Shown here: positions 1-5,335 of the stretch, piece by piece
Layout: each line of letters begins with the position of its first letter
Numbering within the stretch: the stretch's first letter is position 1
From: Chloroflexota bacterium
GTDB lineage: Bacteria > Chloroflexota > UBA6077
Direction of reading: 5' to 3'
NCBI GenBank assembly: GCA_021788565.1
Contig: JAJYKO010000476.1
Span: forward strand, 1-5,335
Length of the DNA: 5,335 bases
Translations under genes and position numbers: made by a program
Notes under the pieces: model-generated
Told to the model about the DNA's origin: nothing
Databases searched by the model: none
Seen by the model: the letters and a program-made list of their open reading frames with translations, nothing else

Positions 1-222
1 AGCTAGATCACCGGCCAGCATACCGCGCTTGACCAGCTTCCAGATTACGTTCGCACACTCCAAGTACGCCAGGTCCGGCACTATCCTCAGCGTGTCATGG
101 CCAGTATCGCCTCGGACAACAGCTACCGCCGCTTCTGAGCCATCCTCAGGTACGAACAGCTTCACCAGTACGCTGGCGTCGACGACACAGACCGGAATGC
201 GCTCTCCTTCCGCGCCGCTCAT
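1..222 (-). CDS. vapC: PIN-domain toxin, VapC-like (partial, 3' end beyond window)
   Basis: This is the N-terminal 74 residues of a PIN-domain ribonuclease, the toxin of a type II toxin-antitoxin pair; family members cut specific RNAs (tRNA, rRNA or mRNA) using Mg2+ held by acidic residues. The sequence shows the hallmark first strand VCVVDASVLVKLFVPE with metal-binding Asp15. It then has VPDLAYLECANVIWKLVKRG, which carries the second conserved acid, Glu55, followed by the usual N-V-I-W-K helix. The remaining acidic residues, normally in the second half of a protein of about 130-145 aa, lie off the left edge. The ATG at 222 is chosen because it overlaps the antitoxin stop as ATGA (222-219), the usual translational coupling in such pairs; only a weak GGGAAG lies upstream. 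Family assignment is firm; the RNA target cannot be told from the sequence. Confidence 0.88.
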   Translation of the reverse strand, partial: MSGAEGERIPVCVVDASVLVKLFVPEDGSEAAVAVVRGDTGHDTLRIVPDLAYLECANVIWKLVKRGMLAGDLA

Positions 223-464
223 CGGTCACGGTCTTCCCGGATCAGCGTGACGCTAGAAGGAAACTCGCCCACTTTCCGACGCAAGACGCTCCGCCGCCTG
301 TTGATCCGCTCGTAGAGAGCATCCTCATCGAGGCGTGCTGTTGCCAGGTGGAGTAGACTGACCACTTCCGCACTGATGGAGCGATTCCTTCGGGCGGCCA
401 GCTGTCGGACACGCTCATATATGTCGTCGGGCACATTGCGTACGTGCAGTGTTGCCAAATCCAT
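219..464 (-). CDS. Ribbon-helix-helix antitoxin, FitA/VapB-like
   Basis: An 81-aa small basic protein, the expected antitoxin of the overlapping PIN toxin. Residues 3-40 (ATLHVRNVPDDIYERVRQLA, then RRNRSISAEVVSLLHLA) match the FitA/Arc-type ribbon-helix-helix fold: a short beta strand that would contact DNA, then two helices, with the typical RSISAEV turn. The C-terminal 40 residues, charged and rich in Arg and Glu, would wrap the toxin. These proteins neutralise the toxin by direct binding and repress their own operon. The start at 464 is preferred: it is where the family motif begins, it has GGAGG close upstream (a short spacing of about 3 nt), and it lies downstream of the candidate promoter. 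An in-frame ATG at 503 with its own GGAGG about 10 nt upstream would add 13 residues unlike the family. The stop overlaps the toxin start by ATGA. Confidence 0.87.
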   Translation of the reverse strand: MDLATLHVRNVPDDIYERVRQLAARRNRSISAEVVSLLHLATARLDEDALYERINRRRSVLRRKVGEFPSSVTLIREDRDR

Positions 465-481
465 CCACCTCCGTCTCTCCA

Positions 482-510
482 AGTGTAATCCTGTTGGTTG
501 CATTGCGCAA
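482..510 (-). promoter_or_regulatory. Candidate promoter of the toxin-antitoxin operon
   Basis: Reading leftward there is TTGCGC (510-505), a 17-bp spacer, then TACACT (487-482), weak matches to -35 and -10 boxes with ideal spacing. Transcription would begin near 475, giving a leader of only about 10 nt before the ATG at 464, and would place the alternative ATG at 503 upstream of the transcript. Both boxes match only partly, so this is inference. Confidence 0.3.
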
Positions 511-512
511 CC
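496..512. promoter_or_regulatory. Palindrome, candidate antitoxin operator
   Basis: GGTTGC-ATTGC-GCAACC is a perfect 6-bp inverted repeat with a 5-bp centre, and inside it TTGCGCAA (503-510) is itself a perfect 8-bp palindrome. It overlaps the candidate -35 box, where ribbon-helix-helix antitoxins commonly bind to repress their own operon. The palindrome is seen directly; the operator role is inferred from position. Confidence 0.4.
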
Positions 513-629
513 GCCTCCGATCGGCCTTCACCCCCTAGCAGTCCGAGTCGCAAAATCACAACCCGCAGGGCCGGGGCATCTTGTGACACACGCCGTTGTC
601 CGCCGATGGATGGCAGTCGGCCCATGGCG

Positions 630-635
630 TACAAT
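630..635 (+). promoter_or_regulatory. Candidate -10 box for the B3/B4 gene
   Basis: TACAAT (5 of 6 to the consensus) lies 57 bp before the ATG at 692. No good -35 is present at 17 bp; the nearest hexamer, TGGATG (607-612), is poor. The stretch between the box and the gene carries no other gene. Weak support, based on motif and position only. Confidence 0.3.
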
Positions 636-691
636 CGGGCCGCTATCGTGGAGGCGAGACAGAAGAACAGGATAAGACGGAGGACACGAAG

Positions 692-1369
692 ATGATCAGG
701 GTGTCCGAGTCGTGGATAGCGACGTACCCTGGAGCTACGGCGGGAATCCTCATGATGCGGGGCGCGGCCAATCCGGAGCGCCACCCTGCCCTGGAAGCAC
801 GAAAGGCGGAGTTGGAACTGCAACTTCGAGCTCGCTTCGCGGGACAGGACGCCAGCGTGCTGAAGAGACTCGAACGAATTCAGCCCTACGTCGCCTACTA
901 CAAGCGGTTCGGAAAGAGCTATCACGTCCAGATGCAACTGGAATCTGTGGCTCTTCGAGGCAAGGATATCCCCAGCGTCGCGGCCCTGGTCGAAGCCATG
1001 TTTTTGGCCGAGTTGCAGAACCTACTGCTAACCGCAGGCCACGACCTGGCAGCGGTTCGACTTCCAGTGACCATCGATGCAGCCACGGGCACCGAGCGGT
1101 TCGTTCGGCTCGACGGGCAGGAGCAGCAGATGAAGCCACGAGACATGATGATGACTGATGAGTTGGGTGTAATCTCGAGCGTCATCTACGGACCGGATCA
1201 GCGCACACGGATCACCAGGGAGACCAAAGACGTCCTGTTCATGGTGTACGCGCCCGCGGGGATCGGCGAGGAGACAGTTCGCGCCCACCTGGAGGACGTC
1301 AGGGCCAACGTGCTGCTGGTCGCTCCAGAAGCTCGAGTGGAGACGATGGAGGTCTTTGGGGCCAGCTAG
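692..1369 (+). CDS. Stand-alone B3/B4-domain protein (PheRS beta-like tRNA-binding/editing domain)
   Basis: A 225-aa protein resembling the COG3382 family, free-standing relatives of the B3/B4 domain of the phenylalanyl-tRNA synthetase beta chain. In the synthetase this domain removes mis-charged Tyr from tRNA-Phe; the role of free-standing forms is not well established, and editing or RNA/aminoacyl binding is only inferred. Visible family traits are PYVAYYKRFGKSYHVQMQLE (residues 65-84), the GKDIPSVAALVEAMFLAELQ helix (90-109), LLTAGHDLAAVRLPVTIDAA (112-131), GVISSVIYGPDQRTRITRET (159-178) and VLFMVYAPAGI (181-191). There is no signal peptide or membrane segment, so it should be cytoplasmic. 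ATG 692 is chosen because GGAGG stands 8 nt upstream and the family motif starts soon after; an in-frame ATG at 596 would add 32 low-complexity residues. It is transcribed alone, divergent from the toxin-antitoxin pair and convergent with the transketolase gene. Confidence 0.75.
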   Translation: MIRVSESWIATYPGATAGILMMRGAANPERHPALEARKAELELQLRARFAGQDASVLKRLERIQPYVAYYKRFGKSYHVQMQLESVALRGKDIPSVAALVEAMFLAELQNLLLTAGHDLAAVRLPVTIDAATGTERFVRLDGQEQQMKPRDMMMTDELGVISSVIYGPDQRTRITRETKDVLFMVYAPAGIGEETVRAHLEDVRANVLLVAPEARVETMEVFGAS

Positions 1370-1375
1370 AAGGCG

Positions 1376-1401
1376 GCAGCGGGTCGCCCCCGACCCGCTG
1401 C
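1376..1401 (+). terminator. GC-rich hairpin after the B3/B4 gene, possible terminator without T-run
   Basis: Seven bases past the stop codon begins a perfect 11-bp stem (GCAGCGGGTCG pairing with CGACCCGCTGC) with a CCCC loop; a G-T wobble and one more C-G pair extend it outward. No T-run follows on either strand, so it is not a classic intrinsic terminator. Its place between two convergent genes fits transcript-end formation or 3'-end protection. Confidence 0.5.
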
Positions 1402-1453
1402 TGGTGAACTCATTCGTACCACGTATGCCCCACAATGTCGGACTCGTCGACAT

Positions 1454-1536
1454 CGTCATGCCCGCGAAGGCGGGCATCCAGGATCGGTCTCGCGACTGCG
1501 CTGTGAGCCTGGATCCCCGCTTGCGCGGGGATGACG
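1454..1536. repeat. Intergenic inverted repeat of two small hairpins (REP/MITE-like)
   Basis: Two 29-nt arms, 1454-1482 and 1508-1536, pair with each other around a 25-nt centre, with three mismatches (1460/1530, 1467/1523, 1475/1515) and one G-T. Each arm is also a perfect 8-bp hairpin with a 4-nt loop: ATGCCCGC-GAAG-GCGGGCAT (1458-1477) and ATCCCCGC-TTGC-GCGGGGAT (1513-1532). In translation such units read as MPAKAGIQ...LDPRLRGDD on one strand and VIPAQAGIQ...DARLRGHDD on the other, a pattern seen in a dispersed repeat of many bacterial genomes. Here it fills the gap between two convergent genes, where it may also stop transcription. Only one copy is in the window, so dispersal is inferred from resemblance. 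Confidence 0.8.
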
Positions 1537-1576
1537 GGCGGGGACTCCCGTTCGATCGGCATTGATCGACTAGTGC

Positions 1577-3940
1577 TTACCGGCCTCTCGCTGCATCGAG
1601 CATCGCGGCGACCCGGCCGAGCCTCTTCTCGCGATCCGACACGAAGCGCTCGATCCCCTTGAGGATCCAGTCCGGGGAGAGGTGCGCTTCCTCGTAAACC
1701 TCTTCCACCGTCCCGCCGGTGCGCCATCGGTCATCCCAGTCGGAGGAAAGAGTGTACTCCTCGGATAAGCTGCTCACCATCCAGTCGCGCATCAGCTTCC
1801 GCGCCCTGTTGGTTATGCACATGGAGTCCATCCAGTCGGCCTCGGAGATCAGGCTATCCCTGTACGAAGCAGGCTGTATCCTGAAGAGATCGGGACTGAT
1901 GGCCGCCACGATCTTCACGTTCAGTCCAGCCCTGTCCAGTTCCGGCAACAGTGTCACCACGTTGGCAGTGCTCATGGTGCCCTGGACGAATATGGTGCCC
2001 ATCGGTTTCTGGCCGGTCCTGTAGTTCCTTATCAGGTAGGCACCCTTGGCCGCCGCGAAGTGCGAGTCCATGCCCAGCGCCGCTCGGTCCGGTATCTGCA
2101 CGGCCGGTCTGGTCAGGTGGAGCGCCACAATCGGGGCACTGGTCTTGAGGGCGGCGCCGATCACCACCGGCACCTCGTTGTGCTCCCATGGATGCACGTC
2201 GATGACGTGCCCCTCCGGGAAGAGCTGAGTGACGCCAGGAGAGAAGATCCCGAAGTGCGTTCGCGAGTCCTCGGCAGTCTCGGGACCCGAGTGTCCGACG
2301 ACCCACAGCACCTTGCCCAGCTTGATCTGGCAGTCCTGAGCCATCTGGCTGTACAGTCGCATCAACCCGTAGTGCAGGTATACGAAAGAGCCATAGGTAG
2401 AGGTGGCGCCGTAGAACCCCTGAAACTCGTCGAATGGATGCTCAGCGAAGTTGACCGACGCCATTCCTGCCAGGAGACCAGCGTTCGTGAACTCCGTGAT
2501 CTCCGTAGGGAGTAGCGCCCCCTCGTGGTTGCTATCGCGATCGTAAACGCCCCATCCGGGCGTATCGCCCCACTTCTGAGCGAAGCCGTTGATGTTCGTG
2601 GAAGCCGCCAGATCGGCGGAGCACGCCAGGAACAGGGGGCGGCCGTAGTGCTCTCGGCCGAACGCGTTGACCCATGCCCCGAACTTGGCCAGCGCCGCAC
2701 GGTTAGCCGCCTTCTCTCCGGGCTTCGCATACATCTCAGAAGGATAGTTCTCGAAGTCGTACAGCCGCTCATCTTTCCAGGGGTTGCCCCTAGCGTTCAG
2801 CCGGAATGAAGGGACCTCGGTCGGTACGGTGTCGGCCAACTCCACCAGGCGGTTGGCGAGATAGTCCACCAACTCCTGGTCGGACTTGAGCACGCTCATG
2901 GCAATCTCCAGATTGGCCCTGAACTGCTCCTTGATGACGTCCGCATCCTTGGGCGCGGGTTCGTTGAAGCCGATGAACTTAACTCCATATCTGTCGGAGA
3001 AGGCCGCCGCATTCTTCCAGAAGCCCTCGGAGTTCATCGGCATTGGGGTGCCGTGCGACTTGTTATCGTACACACCGTAGCCACGACCCTTACGAGTCTT
3101 CAGCCACGCGGCACTAGGCACCTTGTCTGGGTTGGGACCGAACGATAGCTCCATCAACGTCCGGGTGACAGGCTCCCACTCGGATCCTTGCTTTGTGCCG
3201 ACAACACGCCAGCCAAAGGAACCGAACCAGGTCGCAGGAGTGCCTGGAACCACCGCGCTTATGGGAGTGTCGTCGATGCCGTAGTTATTCCAGTCGATGA
3301 TGAAGTTGAGATTATCGAGTCCCAGTCCCCAGGCGGTGTTCTTCGTCTCTGCCACCCCACCGGGTGTCAGCCCACCTTCGCCCTCGAAGGCGAACACCTT
3401 GACCCCGTCCGCGCCCGCACGCTTGAGCGCCATCGCCTCACCTGCCGCCGCGGGGGCACCGTGACCGGAAGGACCGGTGTTGAACTTGAGAACGAGAGTC
3501 TTGCCCTCCATCTCGGCGTGACCCGAGAGGCCCTTGTTGCGCCGGAAGCCCAGCAGATCCTCCCAGGTCAGAACCCGCTCCGGAGCGCCCGGTACCAGGT
3601 ACTTGGGGTCCTTGGTCTGAGCGTACTTGACCCGCATCGCCTCGTTGAAGACTGCCAGAATCGCGTAGATCAGCGGAATTGTGTGCCCACCAACCATTAT
3701 GAAACGATCGCCGAACCGCTTCTCCGGATGACGAATATCCCATCGGGAGGCCCCGGAGAGCAAGGTAGCCAGCACCATGTGCACTCTGGACCGGCTGCCC
3801 CCTGGATGACCGCTCTGCCGATAGTTGAACATTATGTCGAGCGTCTGATCGACAATGTCCTTGATCTTCTCCCAGCGAGGGAAATTGGCAGCAACAGCAG
3901 CTAGACGGCTCTCAACGCTGGATTCCGCCGTATCAACCAT
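1577..3940 (-). CDS. Transketolase-like ThDP enzyme, single chain, long form
   Basis: A 787-aa cytoplasmic thiamine-diphosphate enzyme of the transketolase family, which moves two-carbon ketol units between sugar phosphates. Order of parts: ThDP-binding N-terminal domain (about 25-330), linker (330-410), pyrimidine-binding domain (about 410-615) and C-terminal domain (about 630-760). Family residues, by analogy to yeast transketolase, are His45 in SGHPGGS, His86 in VGGHTIP, His141 in LSGHAEM, His296 in KSHGTP, Arg414, SADLAAST (441-448), Glu483 as the likely ThDP-activating Glu, His550/Glu557/Asp558/His562, and Arg611. Two cofactor-site changes stand out: the usual GDG is GEG (187-189), and the Glu four residues after it is Pro193. 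The metal-binding Asn appears kept (WNNYG, 217-221). The protein is roughly 100 aa longer than common transketolases of 620-680 aa. ATG 3940 has AGGAG 7 nt upstream; the gene lies 49 bp after the TIM-barrel gene in an apparent operon. A pentose-phosphate role or another ketose substrate are both possible. Confidence 0.88.
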   Translation of the reverse strand: MVDTAESSVESRLAAVAANFPRWEKIKDIVDQTLDIMFNYRQSGHPGGSRSRVHMVLATLLSGASRWDIRHPEKRFGDRFIMVGGHTIPLIYAILAVFNEAMRVKYAQTKDPKYLVPGAPERVLTWEDLLGFRRNKGLSGHAEMEGKTLVLKFNTGPSGHGAPAAAGEAMALKRAGADGVKVFAFEGEGGLTPGGVAETKNTAWGLGLDNLNFIIDWNNYGIDDTPISAVVPGTPATWFGSFGWRVVGTKQGSEWEPVTRTLMELSFGPNPDKVPSAAWLKTRKGRGYGVYDNKSHGTPMPMNSEGFWKNAAAFSDRYGVKFIGFNEPAPKDADVIKEQFRANLEIAMSVLKSDQELVDYLANRLVELADTVPTEVPSFRLNARGNPWKDERLYDFENYPSEMYAKPGEKAANRAALAKFGAWVNAFGREHYGRPLFLACSADLAASTNINGFAQKWGDTPGWGVYDRDSNHEGALLPTEITEFTNAGLLAGMASVNFAEHPFDEFQGFYGATSTYGSFVYLHYGLMRLYSQMAQDCQIKLGKVLWVVGHSGPETAEDSRTHFGIFSPGVTQLFPEGHVIDVHPWEHNEVPVVIGAALKTSAPIVALHLTRPAVQIPDRAALGMDSHFAAAKGAYLIRNYRTGQKPMGTIFVQGTMSTANVVTLLPELDRAGLNVKIVAAISPDLFRIQPASYRDSLISEADWMDSMCITNRARKLMRDWMVSSLSEEYTLSSDWDDRWRTGGTVEEVYEEAHLSPDWILKGIERFVSDREKRLGRVAAMLDAARGR

Positions 3941-3989
3941 GGCAACTCTCCTCTCGACTATGTGGGGCGATAAGCGGGCAGGCTCGACG

Positions 3990-4928
3990 CTACAGCCTGG
4001 CCCAGGCTTCCTTGAGCACGCGCTTGCAGTTTGCCATCACCAACTCTGGCGATTGACCGGGCTGCGGTTTTACCTCGAAGGTGAGCCATGGCCGTCCGGT
4101 AGGTAGCTGCTTTTGGAAGTAGCCGATCTCCTGAAGCGCCGCGAAGAACTCGGTAAGCTCCTCCACATCAGCCGCTCCCCCCTCGACGCCGAAGGCCGGA
4201 TGGCTATCACCGTAGAAGGCGTGGGACGGATCATCCTTGATGCAGCTGCCGAGATGCGCATGAACGATGTACTCGGATGCGGTCTTCAAGGAGTCTACAT
4301 ACCGCTCCCCGATGAGCGGCAGGTGACCCATGTCGATGGTAAGTCCAAAGCGAGGGTATTGCTCTCGCACCCGCTTCGCCACCTGTACGGCGAGTTCGCT
4401 GGGACCGACCAGACTCTTCTTGTCGATGGCACGATCGAACGTCTCCAGCACGACCCAGAGCGGCTTGCGGCCCTTGGCAGAGTCCTCCGCGTACTTGCAG
4501 AGCTCCTTCAGCGAGCGCACCAACTGATCCACGGCCTCCTGCTCCTTCTCCGGGCCCGGGTAGGACTGTCCTCCGTCCAATACCTCGAGCATCGGAGAGC
4601 CCAGGAAGTATGCGTCGTCGACGCTCTTCTTGAGGGCCTCTACGGCAGCACGCCTGCCGGACTCGTCGAGGCTGGCGAGGTTGAGCTTGTTCCCGAGAAT
4701 AAACGGAGCGGCGCTAATGGCCAGCGAACCGTGGGCATCGGCAGCCATGCTCCTTAGCGACTTCATGGCATCGTCGGACATCCGACCCACGGCCAGCGCG
4801 CTGAAGAAGTCGTCCAGGAATACCTGTCGCGCGGTCTCGATCGTGCGGGCATCGTTGCCCGGAGAGTCGGTGAACATCATGAACTGGATCACGCCAACGC
4901 GGAAGTGCTTGCGCCATGAGTCTTGCAT
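3990..4928 (-). CDS. Sugar-phosphate isomerase/epimerase-type TIM barrel
   Basis: A 312-aa protein of the AP-endonuclease-2/xylose-isomerase-like TIM-barrel superfamily. Members interconvert or epimerise keto-sugars and related hydroxyketones using a divalent metal. Visible candidate metal and active-site positions are Glu162 in VVLETFD, Asp199 and His202 in TIDMGH, His223/His225 in VHAHLGS, Asp241 and His243 in GDSHPAFG, and Glu285 in LTFEVKP. These fall on successive strand ends, as the family expects. No signal peptide or membrane segment is seen, so it should be cytoplasmic. ATG 4928 is chosen because AGGAG lies 6-7 nt upstream. An in-frame ATG at 5018 would add 30 residues translated from the leader hairpin and falls inside the candidate promoter. 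It is the first gene of an operon with the transketolase, which suggests that it supplies or processes a ketose for that enzyme. The exact substrate is unknown; relatives include hydroxypyruvate, tagatose/psicose, inosose and apiose enzymes. Confidence 0.82.
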   Translation of the reverse strand: MQDSWRKHFRVGVIQFMMFTDSPGNDARTIETARQVFLDDFFSALAVGRMSDDAMKSLRSMAADAHGSLAISAAPFILGNKLNLASLDESGRRAAVEALKKSVDDAYFLGSPMLEVLDGGQSYPGPEKEQEAVDQLVRSLKELCKYAEDSAKGRKPLWVVLETFDRAIDKKSLVGPSELAVQVAKRVREQYPRFGLTIDMGHLPLIGERYVDSLKTASEYIVHAHLGSCIKDDPSHAFYGDSHPAFGVEGGAADVEELTEFFAALQEIGYFQKQLPTGRPWLTFEVKPQPGQSPELVMANCKRVLKEAWARL

Positions 4929-4946
4929 GTGGTTCTCCTGTCTGCG

Positions 4947-4979
4947 AAAAACAGGTTCGCCGCGTCTGGGCGAAACCTG
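4947..4979 (-). terminator. Intrinsic terminator/attenuator in the operon leader
   Basis: Reading leftward, CAGGTTTCGCC pairs with GGCGAACCTG (10 bp, one bulged base, 7-nt loop) and is followed at once by TTTTT (4951-4947), a typical intrinsic terminator. The T-run ends only 18 nt before the TIM-barrel ATG, so transcripts that reach that gene must read through it. It may end the upstream gene, whose stop is about 100 bp earlier, or work as an attenuator. Confidence 0.65.
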
Positions 4980-4985
4980 CCCGAC
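4964..4985 (-). promoter_or_regulatory. Alternative hairpin, candidate antiterminator
   Basis: Reading leftward, GTCGGGC pairs with GCCC-A-GAC (7 bp, one bulged A, 7-nt loop). It uses bases of the 5' arm and loop of the overlapping terminator, so both cannot form together. This is the arrangement of a transcription attenuator. The pairing is seen; the switch is inference. Confidence 0.35.
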
Positions 4986-5008
4986 ATTGATAGAGCAACA
5001 GCCGCGAG

Positions 5009-5038
5009 ATAGTAGCATGCTTAGGCCGGCACCTTCAA
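5009..5038 (-). promoter_or_regulatory. Candidate promoter of the TIM barrel-transketolase operon
   Basis: Reading leftward there is TTGAAG (5038-5033), an 18-bp spacer, then TACTAT (5014-5009) preceded by TGC, an extended -10 element. Each hexamer matches 4 of 6. Transcription would start near 5002, giving a leader of about 70 nt that contains the terminator and alternative hairpin. Confidence 0.4.
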
Positions 5039-5081
5039 GCAGCGGAGGCCAGCGGACGCTCCGCTCCGCCCGCAGCGCGGC

Positions 5082-5335
5082 TCACCGATACGTCAGCCTG
5101 TTCGCCTCTATGAACCGATCGCCCAGCAGTTCTAGCTGCACTCGGAAGTTGCGCAGTGGAATGTTCGTTCCGGGTACAAAGCCCTCAACATCGTTCTCCG
5201 GATGGTACTGGAAGACCGCCGCCTGAAACCGCTGGGTCCACATTCCGTCGCGCATCTTCGGCTCCTCCTTCGGGAAGCCGAAAGCGTCTACTCCCCCGTG
5301 GCTATCGAAGTATTGCTTGAAGTAAGTGGGACTGC
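5082..5335 (-). CDS. C-terminal end of a protein with a Gly-Gly/FGFP-type domain (partial, 5' end beyond window)
   Basis: The last 83 codons of a gene that enters from the right edge and stops with TGA at 5084-5082. The protein reads YFKQYFDSHGGVDAFGFPKE, then MWTQRFQAAVFQYHPEND (residues 31-48) and VQLELLGDRF (65-74). This order (F..y...hGG...FG.P...., then QxFxxaxFxyhPEN, then VxLxLLG) recalls a short domain I have seen at the C-terminus of many Chloroflexota proteins, often secreted ones, and faintly the LGFP repeat. Function is unknown. It lies on the same strand as the operon, 153 bp upstream; a terminator between them argues for separate or attenuated transcription. The coding call is good because the frame is open to the edge with conserved-looking motifs; the domain link is from memory. 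Confidence 0.7.
   Translation of the reverse strand, partial: SPTYFKQYFDSHGGVDAFGFPKEEPKMRDGMWTQRFQAAVFQYHPENDVEGFVPGTNIPLRNFRVQLELLGDRFIEANRLTYR

Noticed and set aside
602..621. GCCGA...TCGGC inverted repeat before the B3/B4 gene
   Set aside because: Only 5 bp with a 10-bp spacer; expected by chance in GC-rich DNA.
242..937. Minus-strand open frame of 231 codons
   Set aside because: It overlaps the antitoxin in another frame and runs antisense through the B3/B4 gene; composition is unlike a real protein.
1552..1569. TCGATC...GATCGA inverted repeat just after the transketolase stop
   Set aside because: A 6-bp AT-containing stem with no T-run is too weak to call a terminator.
1356..1727. 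Short frames reading MPAKAGIQ/VIPAQAGIQ on the two strands
   Set aside because: These are translations of the intergenic inverted repeat, not genes.
3188..3904. Plus-strand open frame of 238 codons
   Set aside because: It lies wholly antisense to the transketolase gene, whose frame carries clear family motifs; the plus frame has no recognisable motif.
4113..4757. Plus-strand open frame of 214 codons
   Set aside because: It is antisense to the TIM-barrel gene, in GC-rich DNA where long shadow frames are common; it has no family motif.
5051..5065. AGCGGA-CGC-TCCGCT hairpin after the partial gene at the right edge
   Set aside because: Short stem with a 3-nt loop and no T-run; the better terminator is at 4947-4979.
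1..5335. CRISPR array, tRNA, rRNA, insertion-sequence transposase or phage genes
   Set aside because: I looked for regularly spaced repeats, clover-leaf-like sequences and transposase motifs on both strands and saw none.

Overview
The window is GC-rich, densely coded bacterial DNA. The best guess at the source is Chloroflexota (SAR202/Dehalococcoidia-like) or a similar uncultivated lineage. This rests on a Gly-Gly/FGFP-type C-terminal domain at the right edge, which I associate with Chloroflexota proteins, plus an intergenic palindromic repeat of the kind found in many environmental genomes. No rRNA or marker gene is present, so the placement is tentative. No stretch longer than 300 bases lacks a gene; the longest gaps are 465-691 and 1370-1576.

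Left edge, minus strand: a type II toxin-antitoxin pair. A ribbon-helix-helix (FitA/VapB-like) antitoxin lies upstream of a PIN-domain (VapC-like) toxin and overlaps it by ATGA. The toxin runs off the left end. Divergent from this pair, on the plus strand, is a gene for a stand-alone B3/B4-domain protein, related to the editing/tRNA-binding domain of the PheRS beta subunit. The 227-bp divergent gap carries candidate promoters in both directions and a palindrome that could be the antitoxin operator.

Middle: the B3/B4 gene converges on a transketolase-like gene. The 207-bp gap between them holds a perfect GC-rich hairpin and an 83-bp intergenic inverted repeat built from two small hairpins (a REP/MITE-like unit).

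Right, minus strand: a two-gene operon. The first gene encodes a sugar-phosphate isomerase/epimerase-type TIM barrel (312 aa) and the second an unusually long, single-chain transketolase (787 aa); 49 bp separate them. The leader of this operon contains a hairpin followed directly by five T, sitting just before the ribosome binding site. An overlapping alternative hairpin is mutually exclusive with it, so transcription attenuation is possible. Upstream of the leader is the C-terminal end of a protein cut by the right edge.

The likely logic of the right half is an isomerase/epimerase that makes or interconverts a ketose (phosphate), followed by a ThDP enzyme that moves or cleaves a two-carbon ketol unit. 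The transketolase keeps most catalytic His/Glu/Asp/Arg positions but has GEG in place of GDG and Pro in place of a conserved Glu at the cofactor site. Its substrate may therefore not be the usual pentose phosphates.
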